Origin: CBFIGX01 sp965662265
GTDB lineage: Bacteria > Bacteroidota > Bacteroidia > Flavobacteriales > UBA7430
NCBI GenBank assembly: GCA_965662265.1
Contig: CBFIGX010000006.1
Location: 97,554-161,553 of the forward strand
Length of the DNA stretch: 64,000 nt
Reading direction: 5' to 3'
Below, in pieces: positions 35,060 to 44,400 of the stretch (positions are counted from its first letter, which is position 1; each line of letters starts with the position of its first letter). The position numbers and the translations under genes were made by a program. The notes under the pieces were generated by a model. The model was not told the DNA's origin and searched no databases. It saw only the letters and a list, made by a program, of their open reading frames with translations.

Positions 35060-35668
35060 ATGGAGTGTTGTAAAATAGCTCTACATTTAATTTTTCTTCT
35101 CTTTTCTAACAGTGTTTTTTCACAGCCATATAAACCTTCGGCGATTGAAAAATTGCTTCCAGTTAATTTTGAGTTGTCAAATATGGAAGATTATACATCT
35201 CTAAGTTTTGGTCTAAAAAATTCAGTTTGGGAGTCAAGCGATGATGAGATAGTTAGGAATGTTCACAAGCAGTTTTACCAAACAGTGTTTATGGAATTGG
35301 GTATTCGTTTTTCATCATCTAGTCAACCTTTTGATCATACTGGTAATGCTTTGTATTTGTCTGGATCTTATCAAGCAAAAACCACAAAAGGATGGTTTGT
35401 AGAACCTTCTATACTTTGGGCCCATACCTGGCGTTTGTTTCATAAACAAGAGCTGATGGATGACTCCCTAGCTAACCTAGAATTGTCTATGTCAGTAGGT
35501 TATGACCGGTCTACGTTTAGAGAATCTCAATGGATGTATTATGTGAGTTTTGGATATGCTACAGAATTGGGTCCAAATAATGATAAGTTAAATCCTAAAT
35601 TGTCCTTAGGAGTAAATTATCTTTTTTATAATCTGAAGATGAAAAAAGCAAGGAAGTATTGTTCTTAG
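35060..35668 (+). CDS. Secreted or outer-membrane protein of unknown function in the TonB operon
   Basis: The 202-residue protein has a signal peptide (residues 1-22, ending VFSQ). The body has beta-strand character with aromatic residues: LYLSGSYQAKTTKGWFVEP and WMYYVSFGYATELG. The end, LSLGVNYLFYNLKMKKARKY, is barrel-like. It may be a small outer membrane barrel. I do not recognise the family. It is the last gene of the DUF4856-imelysin-TonB transcription unit and its stop overlaps that of the convergent osmC gene by 4 bases. Confidence 0.82.
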   Translation: MECCKIALHLIFLLFSNSVFSQPYKPSAIEKLLPVNFELSNMEDYTSLSFGLKNSVWESSDDEIVRNVHKQFYQTVFMELGIRFSSSSQPFDHTGNALYLSGSYQAKTTKGWFVEPSILWAHTWRLFHKQELMDDSLANLELSMSVGYDRSTFRESQWMYYVSFGYATELGPNNDKLNPKLSLGVNYLFYNLKMKKARKYCS

Positions 35669-36066
35669 GCCCAAATAAATTCTACGTTATTTTCTATTTT
35701 TGGAGATAGTGATTTTGCAACTGGGCATGTAAGAGCAGCTTTTTCCAGTAACCTTTGATTTTTACAGTTTGTTTTTAGTGGCACTTTGATTGTTGTGTTA
35801 ATGACAGCTATTTTTCTTGGTTTAGATGCCATTATTTTTTCTACCGATATTGTGGTCTCACTTATGTTTAATTGCAATTCTTCTGCCTTTATTCCCATAA
35901 TGGTAACCATGCAAGAGGCAAGAGCTGTAACGACCAAATCAGTAGGAGAGAAGGCTTCGCCCATTCCTTTATTGTCAATAGGTGCGTCGGTAATGATGGT
36001 ATTTCCTGACCTTAAATGACAGGCTTCTGTTCTAAGATTTCCTTTGTATGTTATTTTTGCAGTCAT
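35665..36066 (-). CDS. OsmC/Ohr-family protein
   Basis: The 133-residue protein starts at ATG 36066 (MTAKITYKGNLRTEACHLRS). The two redox Cys residues of the family are visible in ALASCMVTIMGIKAEE (near residue 53) and ALTCPVAKSL (near residue 113), with the Glu-Ala-Phe-Ser-Pro motif GEAFSPTDLVVTALAS. Family members reduce organic hydroperoxides using their paired Cys; whether this one is OsmC or a YhfA-like relative is uncertain. It is divergent from htpG. Confidence 0.9.
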   Translation of the reverse strand: MTAKITYKGNLRTEACHLRSGNTIITDAPIDNKGMGEAFSPTDLVVTALASCMVTIMGIKAEELQLNISETTISVEKIMASKPRKIAVINTTIKVPLKTNCKNQRLLEKAALTCPVAKSLSPKIENNVEFIWA

Positions 36067-36147
36067 CAATATATATTCATATTATGATAAAAATAGAATA
36101 TTTTCATGAGAATATTATATTTAAATAAGTTCTATTTAAAATAAATA

Positions 36148-36187
36148 TGTCAAAATGACAGTGTTCTCGAAATGGCACAAGAATTGA
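36148..36187 (+). promoter_or_regulatory. Sigma-54-like promoter with upstream palindrome for htpG
   Basis: TGGCACA-N4-TTGA at 36173-36187 matches the sigma-54 consensus TGGCACG-N4-TTGCW with one mismatch in each half. A perfect inverted repeat TGTCA-AAA-TGACA (36148-36160) sits 12 bases upstream and could be an activator site. The htpG ATG is 50 bases after the -12 element. I see no TAnnTTTG promoter in the same spacer. Confidence 0.5.
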
Positions 36188-36236
36188 GTACTCCATGACA
36201 AGTTAAAAATTGAATAACACTAAATTAACATTTGAT

Positions 36237-38114
36237 ATGGCAACTGGAAAAATTAATGTAACTGCTGATAACATATTTCCAATAATCAAAAAATTTCTTT
36301 ACTCAGATCATGAAATTTTTTTAAGAGAATTGGTGTCTAATGCTGTTGACGCTAGCTCCAAATTAAAAGCATTATCTTCTTTGGGAGAAGTAAAAGGTGA
36401 TTTGGGAGAAATAGTTGTTGAAATACTTGTCGACAAGGAAGCAAAAACAATTACCATCTCTGATAATGGTATAGGTATGAGTTCTGATGAAGTTGAGAAA
36501 TACATTAACCAACTTGCATTCTCTGGTGCTGAAGAATTTTTAAGCAAGTACGAAGATAAAGTTGAAGGCTCCGGCATTATTGGTCACTTTGGTTTAGGAT
36601 TCTATTCTGCGTTTATGGTTTCTGAGCGTGTTGAGATTTTTACTAAGTCTCATACAGAAGCTCCTGCAGTAAGGTGGGAGTGCGATGGTTCTCCAGAATT
36701 TACTTTAGAAGAGACACAAAAAGATACTCGAGGTACCAACATTGTATTGCATATAGCAGAAGACTCTTTAGAGTTTTTAGAAGACGCTAAAATTTCTGAA
36801 TTACTAAATAAATATTGTAAATTTTTACCAGTTCCAATAAAGTTTGGCACAAAAGAAATTACCAATACAGTAGGTGAAGGTGAAGATGCAAAAGAGGAAA
36901 AAGAGACGGTAGACAACATTATTAACAATCCAAGCCCTGCTTGGACTAAGTCTCCTTCTAGCTTAAAAGAAGACGATTATAAGTCATTTCACAGGGAGTT
37001 GTATCCAATGAATTTCGAGGAACCTCTGTTTCATATCCATTTAAATGTAGATTATCCTTTCAACTTAACTGGTATACTTTATTTTCCAAAGCTGAAGCAA
37101 AATATGGATTTAAATAAAAACCGGATTCAGCTGTATTGTAATCAGGTTTTTGTTACCGATTCTGTGGAAGGGATAGTTCCAGAATTTTTAACTATGCTTC
37201 AGGGAGTTTTAGATTCACCAGATATTCCGCTTAATGTTTCTAGGTCGTATTTGCAGTCAGATGCCAATGTGAAGAAGATATCTTCACATATTACCAAAAA
37301 GGTTGCTGACAAGTTGAATGATATGTTTAAGGGAGATCGTAAAGCGTTTGAAGAGAAGTGGGATGATATGAAAGTTATTGTTGAGTATGGGATGCTTACC
37401 GATAAAAAGTTTTTTGAAAAAGCAGAGAAGTTTACACTATATCAAAATGTTGAGGGCAACTATGCTACTTGGAGTGAGTACATAGATAAAATTAAAGTAA
37501 ACCAGGTTGATAAAGACGGTAAAACAGTAGTTTTATATACCAATGATAAAGAGGCTCAACATAGTTATATTGCAGAGGCTAAAGAAAAGTCTTACGATGT
37601 TCTTGTGCTTGATGGGCCGATAGTAAGTCATCTCATACAAAAACTCGAAACTGAAAAAGAGAACTTATCTTTTGTTAGGGTAGATGCAGATTCCATTGAT
37701 AAATTGATTAAGAAAGAAGAAGAAATTCCATCTGTTTTGTCTGAAGACGATGAGAAGTCTTTATCTGCTTCTATAGAATTAATTCTTTCAAAAGACAAAT
37801 ATCAAGTGCAGTTCGAAAGCTTAAGTCCTTCATCATCTCCATTTAGTATTACTCAGTCTGAGTTTATGAGACGTATGAAAGAAATGAGTGCTACTGGTGG
37901 TGGTATGTTTGGAATGGGTAATATGCCTGAGACTTATAATTTAATTGTTAATGGGAATCATCCTTTAGTATCTAAAATTTTAAATGAAAAAGATGAAGAT
38001 TTAAAAGCATCTATGCTTAAGGAAGCTACAAACTTAGCTCGATTATCGCAAGGGCTATTAAAAGGAGAAGAGCTTACAAATTTCATTAATAATCGATATA
38101 AAAACTTAGCTTAA
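36237..38114 (+). CDS. htpG: Molecular chaperone HtpG (Hsp90)
   Basis: The protein is 625 residues from ATG 36237 (MATGKINVTADNIFPIIKKF). A TTG at 36210 is in frame but not a family start. The GHKL ATPase motifs are present: LRELVSNAVDASSKL with the ATP-binding Asn, DNGIGMS, GHFGLGFYSAFMV and RGTNIVLHI. The middle domain has LFHIHLNVDYPFNLTGILYF and the catalytic Arg loop SRSYLQSD. The C-terminal dimer domain ends in LTNFINNRYKNLA. It folds client proteins in the cytoplasm under heat or other stress, which fits the sigma-54-like promoter upstream. A strong terminator follows. Confidence 0.97.
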   Translation: MATGKINVTADNIFPIIKKFLYSDHEIFLRELVSNAVDASSKLKALSSLGEVKGDLGEIVVEILVDKEAKTITISDNGIGMSSDEVEKYINQLAFSGAEEFLSKYEDKVEGSGIIGHFGLGFYSAFMVSERVEIFTKSHTEAPAVRWECDGSPEFTLEETQKDTRGTNIVLHIAEDSLEFLEDAKISELLNKYCKFLPVPIKFGTKEITNTVGEGEDAKEEKETVDNIINNPSPAWTKSPSSLKEDDYKSFHRELYPMNFEEPLFHIHLNVDYPFNLTGILYFPKLKQNMDLNKNRIQLYCNQVFVTDSVEGIVPEFLTMLQGVLDSPDIPLNVSRSYLQSDANVKKISSHITKKVADKLNDMFKGDRKAFEEKWDDMKVIVEYGMLTDKKFFEKAEKFTLYQNVEGNYATWSEYIDKIKVNQVDKDGKTVVLYTNDKEAQHSYIAEAKEKSYDVLVLDGPIVSHLIQKLETEKENLSFVRVDADSIDKLIKKEEEIPSVLSEDDEKSLSASIELILSKDKYQVQFESLSPSSSPFSITQSEFMRRMKEMSATGGGMFGMGNMPETYNLIVNGNHPLVSKILNEKDEDLKASMLKEATNLARLSQGLLKGEELTNFINNRYKNLA

Positions 38115-38120
38115 ATTGAT

Positions 38121-38150
38121 AAAGGCTCCTTAATTAGGAGCCTTTATTAT
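38121..38150. terminator. Terminator after htpG
   Basis: AAAGGCTCCT and AGGAGCCTTT form a perfect ten-pair stem with a five-base loop, followed by an AT-rich run. It lies 6 bases after the htpG stop and could act for both strands. Confidence 0.85.
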
Positions 38151-38179
38151 TTTTTATTGTTGATTTCGTGTGAGCTTTA

Positions 38180-39373
38180 TTAGGAGATAACTCCCGATCC
38201 TATAAGCTCTTCATTTAAATACCAGGCTACAAATTGCCCAGGTGCTATACCTCTTTGGTTTTTTTCAAAAATGATATAAAGCCCATCACCTTTTAGGTGC
38301 AATGTTGCATTTTCTAATGGCTGCCTGTAGCGTATTCTTGCTAAGACTTTCATTTTTTCATTTTCTCGAAGTTTAAGATCTTTTCTAATCCAGTGTATGT
38401 CATTTTTGAGCACCTTTAAGCCTGGCCTAAATAAACCAGGGTGATTGGTGCCCTGACCTACAAAAAGATGATTGTTATTTGTGTCTATTCCAATAACAAA
38501 AAGAGGTTCTTCTTTTCCACCAACATTGATCCCTTTTCGTTGGCCTATAGTAAAAAAGTGAGCGCCATTATGCTCTCCTACTTTTTCGCCAAATTGTTCT
38601 TCTAATGCGTAGTCATCAGTTAAAATTTGTAGGCTATTTAAATCTTCCTCAGACTTATCAATGTGTTTGTGAATTTTAAATGTGTTTAGATCTTTACTTA
38701 GTTCTATAATATGTCCTTTTTTAGGTTTTAGTTGCTGTTGTAAAAATTCTGGGAGTTTCACTTTTCCTATAAAGCACAATCCTTGAGAGTCTTTTTTATT
38801 GGCAGTAGTGAGACCTGCTTTAGCAGCAATTTTTCGTACTTCTGACTTTTTTAGATGACCAATAGGGAAGAGTGCTTTAGAAAGTTGTTCTTGATTTAAT
38901 TGACACAGAAAATAGCTTTGATCTTTGTTGATGTCAAGGCCTGTTTTTAGTTTAAAGATCGTTTTATTATTATCATAAAATTCTTCTTTTCTACAATAGT
39001 GTCCAGTGGCAACAAAATCTGCATTGAGCTTCATTGCTGCATTTAAAAACGAATCAAATTTGATTTCCCTATTGCAAAGCACGTCTGGGTTTGGGGTTCT
39101 CCCTTTTTGATATTCCGCAAACATGTAATCTACAATTCGTTCTTTGTATTGTTCGCTTAAATCAATAGTTTGAAATGGAATACCTAATTTTTCTGCTACG
39201 GCCATTGCATCATTACTATCTTCAACCCATGGACACTCATTAGAGATTGTTACCGATGTGTCATGCCAGTTTTTCATAAAAAGACCGATAACCTCAAATC
39301 CTTGCTGGAGTAATAAATAGGCTGCAACACTAGAGTCTACACCGCCTGAAAGACCTATAACAACTCTTTTCAT
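38180..39373 (-). CDS. mnmA: tRNA-specific 2-thiouridylase MnmA
   Basis: The protein is 397 residues from ATG 39373 (MKRVVIGLSGGVDSSVAAYL), where the PP-loop SGGVDSS occupies residues 9-15. A frame extension of 47 codons upstream runs into the neighbouring gene and is not part of the protein. The catalytic Cys pair is visible in NPDVLCNREIKF and GLCFIGKVKLPEF. Further motifs are ATGHYCRKEE, FTIGQRKGINVGG and the C-terminal barrel ending WYLNEELIGSGVI. It puts the 2-thio group on U34 of tRNA(Glu, Gln, Lys); the same window holds two tRNA-Glu(TTC) genes. It follows the propeller gene by 7 bases. Confidence 0.95.
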   Translation of the reverse strand: MKRVVIGLSGGVDSSVAAYLLLQQGFEVIGLFMKNWHDTSVTISNECPWVEDSNDAMAVAEKLGIPFQTIDLSEQYKERIVDYMFAEYQKGRTPNPDVLCNREIKFDSFLNAAMKLNADFVATGHYCRKEEFYDNNKTIFKLKTGLDINKDQSYFLCQLNQEQLSKALFPIGHLKKSEVRKIAAKAGLTTANKKDSQGLCFIGKVKLPEFLQQQLKPKKGHIIELSKDLNTFKIHKHIDKSEEDLNSLQILTDDYALEEQFGEKVGEHNGAHFFTIGQRKGINVGGKEEPLFVIGIDTNNNHLFVGQGTNHPGLFRPGLKVLKNDIHWIRKDLKLRENEKMKVLARIRYRQPLENATLHLKGDGLYIIFEKNQRGIAPGQFVAWYLNEELIGSGVIS

Positions 39374-39380
39374 AGATTGC

Positions 39381-40694
39381 TTATTCTTCTGTAAAGAAAT
39401 TAATGGATCCACTCTTTTTAAGATTTGAGCGCATGATGTGTGTTTTGTCGTAGTTATCGTATTTGATGTTAAGAGCAGTTGTATTTGGGGGAATTTCGCC
39501 AAGATTTTCAGCAAAAAATACGAGTTGATTGATTTGATTAGGAATTAGCTCAATCTGAAGTTGATGCTTTTCTTTAGCGAGCTCATAATTTCTAAGAATC
39601 CATTTACCATTTAAGCTAAGAGATATTCTGTCACCATCTACTTTTTCATTATCCCAAACAGATATTTTTAGATGTCTAGATTTTACTGTTTCTATTTTTT
39701 GAACTTCAATTTCTCTTGTTTGTAATGCCAGGGGCTTAATGCCACCTCCACCTTTTACTTGCATCAATCTGTGTCGGCCTTCCTGACTTGAGCTAATCAT
39801 AAATTCTTTGTAATCATTTGTTAGGTAGGTGTTTACCAGCTGGATGTTGTCATCAAGCTCACGCTCTAAATCAATATTAGTTAAATCAAACAACAAGGCT
39901 TTGTCCTTGTAATAACCTGTCAACAATACCTTACTATACTGATTTATTGAAAGTTCGTGAAAATCATTTTTTGCTCTCAACTCACGAATTATTTTTTTAT
40001 TTTTTGTGTCCCAAAAACTAACAATTCCATTGCGACTCCATGTCATTAAAATTGTCGGTGAATAATACCTAGATTTAACGAAGAAACTAGAGTACGGATT
40101 TTCTATTTCGAACAAAATATTTTTGTCATCTTTTAGGTCTAATATTTTAATTGAATTAGCATCTGTTATTATCAATTCTTTTTTGTCTTGACTAAGTACC
40201 GCATCGTATGCTCTTATTGAGTTTTTGTAAAATATTGAGTCTTGATTAGAGTCGTAAAAATCTTTGTGAAATATAGCGCCGTTTCCATCGCCAATTAAAA
40301 CTGAATTTTGGTTGTAAAAAATTGCAAAATGAGGTTCGTTTTTTAGTTTAAAATTTACTAAAGTGTCTTGTGCTGAAAAGTTCCAAATTTTAACATATTT
40401 GTCGACTTCAGAAAATGTTAAAAAATGTTCTCCTGATTCGCTGAATTCAATGCGGTTAATTTTTCCTTTATGAGCTTTTGTAGAGCTGATTAGCGCTTGA
40501 TTAGGAACGTCCCAATAGTTAATGTATCCAGAAAAATCACCACTAAGTAGAATTTCTTCTTGTGGTGTGAAGCTAATAATTTCAGATTTTTCATTGTTTC
40601 CAATAAACGATTTTATCAATTCCACGCCTTGAGCAGCCAAGTTTTTAGCATGTAGAGCAAGGGCAATAATGATGATTTGTTTTAGATTCTTCAC
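39381..40694 (-). CDS. Secreted WD40-like propeller protein with C-terminal beta domain
   Basis: The protein is 437 residues from a GTG at 40694, with a signal peptide of about 21 residues (IIIIALALHAKNLAAQ). About five to six WD40-type blades follow: SGDFSGYINYWDVPNQ, DKYVKIWNFSAQD, IKILDLKDDKN and GIVSFWDTKNKK. From residue 330 a separate beta-rich domain of about 105 residues occurs (ISVWDNEKVDGDRISLSLNG, LIPNQINQLVFFAENLGEIPP). This tail is common at the end of secreted Bacteroidota WD40 or OmpA-like proteins. No T9SS sorting motif is seen, so the protein may stay periplasmic. It may be co-transcribed with mnmA. Confidence 0.8.
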   Translation of the reverse strand: MKNLKQIIIIALALHAKNLAAQGVELIKSFIGNNEKSEIISFTPQEEILLSGDFSGYINYWDVPNQALISSTKAHKGKINRIEFSESGEHFLTFSEVDKYVKIWNFSAQDTLVNFKLKNEPHFAIFYNQNSVLIGDGNGAIFHKDFYDSNQDSIFYKNSIRAYDAVLSQDKKELIITDANSIKILDLKDDKNILFEIENPYSSFFVKSRYYSPTILMTWSRNGIVSFWDTKNKKIIRELRAKNDFHELSINQYSKVLLTGYYKDKALLFDLTNIDLERELDDNIQLVNTYLTNDYKEFMISSSQEGRHRLMQVKGGGGIKPLALQTREIEVQKIETVKSRHLKISVWDNEKVDGDRISLSLNGKWILRNYELAKEKHQLQIELIPNQINQLVFFAENLGEIPPNTTALNIKYDNYDKTHIMRSNLKKSGSINFFTEE

Positions 40695-40711
40695 AGTGAG
40701 AGTTTAATGAG

Positions 40712-40719
40712 CAAAAATA
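40712..40719 (-). promoter_or_regulatory. -7 element of the propeller-mnmA unit
   Basis: Minus-strand TATTTTTG (40719-40712), TAnnTTTG form, 17 bases before the GTG start. The rest of the 210-base spacer (40695-40904) to the next divergent gene is AT-rich, and I see no clear promoter for the plus-strand genes in it. Confidence 0.45.
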
Positions 40720-40904
40720 GTTTTTTTTTAATATTTAATAATCTCTATAGGTTAGGCATTTTTAGTCGTTTTTAATTTAACTATTTAAACTGGATTTTCA
40801 CTAACATATATACGAAATTCTATTTGTGTGCATTATATAGGCGTAAAATGTAATAAAAACATTATATTAGCAAGCTATTGTAAACATACGTAACTCCCTC
40901 GATT

Positions 40905-41450
40905 ATGAAAAAGACTTATTGTAATTTGACTGGTATGATCTTATTGTTTTTGCTTACTGCTTTTAACTCAGTAATATACGCTCAACAATCCATAGATTTC
41001 ACATTCAAACGAACTGGTCCAAATCATTCGGTTTTAGCCTTACCTATATGGCATCCAGTTATCAAAACACTCCAAGAGAATGACAGTATTCCCAGTGAAA
41101 TGGTTCTAGGGTTTGAGGGTGATTCATTGGAGACAGGTGATTTGGTAGGTGTTTTTTACACAAACCAGTCAGGAGATTTTAAATGCGCAGGTTCGTTACA
41201 GTGGAAATCAAATGATTTTAATATGCTTCCAGTTTGGGGTCAAGATCCTCCTGGTAGTGATAATGGCATGGAGATGGGGGAGAGAATGATATGGCTTGCG
41301 CAAAAAAGTGACAACAAGATATACGAAATAGAGCCTACTTATCAAAAACCATTAATGGCTATCTATATTAAAGATGGTGCTTCTGCTTTGTTGGGTATGA
41401 AACTCAAAAAAAGCGAAACTCTAATCCCGGCAAAGAACATTTTTGAATAA
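40905..41450 (+). CDS. Small secreted protein, single WGDD-like domain, related to domains of the giant protein
   Basis: The 181-residue protein has a signal peptide (residues 1-26, ending IYAQ). The rest is one domain: IDFTFKRTGPNHSVLALPIW, GDLVGVFYTNQSGDFKCAGS, LPVWGQD near residue 110 and GEMGERMIWL-like strand. The order G-x-VGVFY, CAG, W, WGxD, DNGMEMGE matches the internal domain of the giant protein (46867-47300), and more loosely its three N-terminal domains and the following paralog at 63491. No known function. It lacks repeats and a T9SS sorting motif and ends only 34 bases before the giant gene, suggesting co-expression. Confidence 0.82.
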   Translation: MKKTYCNLTGMILLFLLTAFNSVIYAQQSIDFTFKRTGPNHSVLALPIWHPVIKTLQENDSIPSEMVLGFEGDSLETGDLVGVFYTNQSGDFKCAGSLQWKSNDFNMLPVWGQDPPGSDNGMEMGERMIWLAQKSDNKIYEIEPTYQKPLMAIYIKDGASALLGMKLKKSETLIPAKNIFE

Positions 41451-41484
41451 CAATATACCCTTCAAGACGATTATACTTTAAGCT

Positions 41485-44400
41485 ATGAAAAGACATATAC
41501 TCTATTCATTATTTATTTCTCTACTCAGTTTAGCGCAAATTGGCAAAGCTCAATGTGATTTACCTGATGAAGTCCCAACTAATACAGGTTCCAATATGAC
41601 TGTCATGTTGACGAGCTCCTTTATGGAGTCGCTTCCTGTTTCTTCTTCAGATGCATACATAGTTGCCTTATCTTCGGATGGATTAGTAGTGGGATCTCAG
41701 GCCATAGATGGCGTAAGTCAGAACTCGATTGCTGTATTTGGTGATGATGCGTCTACATCGGGTATTGTGGATGGTGCTCCAGAAAATAGCGCTGTAACTT
41801 TTCAACTTGTAGACGGGTCGTCTTTGTATGATATAACCATGCCTTCACCAGTAACTTACGTCACCAATGGAATGTCTTTTCAGACGGAGCCTGCGACTTT
41901 TGAGTTAAATTGTGAAGTTGAGGTAATAGACTGTACATCTTTACCTAATCCTTTTATCGGTAATACAGGTTCTAATATGACTGTAATGCTAACCTCAGGT
42001 GTAATTGAAGCCTTACCAGAACTTGTTGAGGGAGCTTACATGGTAGCTAAAGCAGCAAACTCTCAGTTGGTAGTAGGTTCTGTAGATTTATATGGCTTGA
42101 GTCAAACATCAATTGCGATTTGGGGTGATGATTCCCAAACGCCTGATCTTGATGGTGCCGCTTCTAATGAATTAATTGAATTTCAGCTTGTTAATGGGAA
42201 TACGCTATACGATGTAGTTTTAACATTTATTACTGGTGGTAATTCATTCGTAGCAAATGGTATTAACCCAGCAAGCTCCGCGGAAACTTCATTTAATTGC
42301 TCAATTCCTGCATTTGGCTGTACAGATATATCAGCTACCAACTATGATGCATCAGCCACAGTTGATGATGCTTCATGTATTTATTTTTGTTCCGAATGGT
42401 TTGCCCAATATAATGCTGGTTCAACAGGAGTCAATATGACTTTGATGTTAACATCAGATTTTTTAACAAGCTTTAACGCCCTAGATGAGGTCTCATATAT
42501 AGCCGCTGTAAGCGAAAACAACATGGTCGTTGGATCGGCTTCTGTTTTTGGGCTTGATCAAACAAGCTTAACTATTTGGGGCGATGATTTCTTTACTCAA
42601 GATCTAGATGGTGCTAGTTCAGGTGAAAATATCACTTTGTATCTTATCGACGGAGCTTCGGTTTATGATTTGAATACATCCATCTCGTTCACAGAGAATG
42701 GTTCTTTAGCACTTATGAATTCTACTGAAGTTACACTCAGTTGTATGGCAGAACTCCCTTTAGGATGTGTAGATGCTGCAGCTTGTAATTTTGATGCAAC
42801 TGCCAATACAGATGATGGATCTTGTGTTTATGCTGAACTGTACTACGATTGTAATGGTTTGTGTATAAACGATACAGATGGTGATGGTGTTTGCGATGAG
42901 ATAGAAGTGTCTGGCTGTACTGCTGAGTGGGCTGACAATTTTGATGAAACAGCTACAGACGATGATGGTACTTGTTTTAAAAATGGCTGTACTTTAGAGT
43001 GGGCCGATAATTATGATGAATTAGCCACGATAGATGACGAATCTTGTTTTCTCAACGGTTGTACTGCAGAGTGGGCGGATAACTTCGACGAGAATGCAAC
43101 TGATGATGATGACTCATGTTATAAAAACGGTTGTACTGCAGAGTGGGCAGAGAATTATGATGAATTAGCCACGATAGATGACGAATCTTGTTTTCTTAAT
43201 GGTTGTACTGCAGAATGGGCAGATAACTTCAATGAATTTGCTACCGACGATAGTGGAGATTGTTTTAAGTTAGGCTGTACAGACGAGCTGTCAATCAATT
43301 ATAACGCTTTAGCTACCATAGACGATGGTACCTGTATATCTATTATTTACGGTTGTACTGACCAAAACGCTATTAACTATGTTGATATTGCAAACACAGA
43401 TAATGCTTCTTGTGTCTATGAAGTTTTTGGTTGTACAAATAGTTTAGCATCTAACTATAACCCATTAGCCACAATTAATGAGGGATGTATAGAAATTGTA
43501 GAAGGTTGTTTAGATGAATCAGCATACAATTTCAATGCATTTGCAAATGAAGAAGATGATTCTTGTATACCAATAGTTCAAGGTTGTACGAATCCATTGG
43601 CATCAAACTATGATAATACTGCAAATACAGACGATGCTTCTTGTATCGGCGCAATTTTAGGATGTACAGATCCAACTGCTTATAATTATAACCAACTTGC
43701 TAGTGTTGATGCAGGAAACTGCGAGACAGTTGTTGATGGCTGTATCTACGATTATGTTTGGGTAAACAACTATAACCCAATTGCAAATACTTACGACGGT
43801 TCATGTGAATTTACATTCAATTTCAGAAGTGAGTTTGAAGGATGTGTTGATCCTATTGCCGAGAATTATCTTGCATTAATAGATCCTAACAGTGATGATT
43901 TTGATGCTTTAGTTGCTGAGAATGTCTCTGTCAATAACGAGTCTTGTAACTATATTGAAGGTTGTACAGACCCATTAGCTTTGAATTACGATTATACATC
44001 TACTTTAGATGATGGATCTTGTGTTGAAGTAGTTGTAGGCTGTATGGATCAGACTTATTTAGAGTATAACTCTTCAGCAAATCTAGATTTAGACCCTTCA
44101 CTATGCTTTACTTCTAGTGTGTATGGATGTACTGATATTAACGCACACAACTATAATGAACTTGCCAATTCTAATGATGGAACTTGTGAAGAGTTTATTT
44201 ATGGATGTATAAACAGTTCTGCATTGAACTATAATCAAAATGCAAATACAGATGATGAATCATGTGTTTATCCAACAGTTGTGAATGGCTGTACAGATGT
44301 AACTTCTTATAATTATAACCCAACTGCTTTGAATGATGATGGATCTTGTTATCCAGTAATAGAAGGTTGTATGGATGTGTCTGCATTTAATTATACTGAA

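Noticed and set aside
39374..39514. Long N-terminal extension of mnmA
   Set aside because: It overlaps the neighbouring propeller gene in another frame, and the family start is at the PP-loop near MKRVVIGLSGG.
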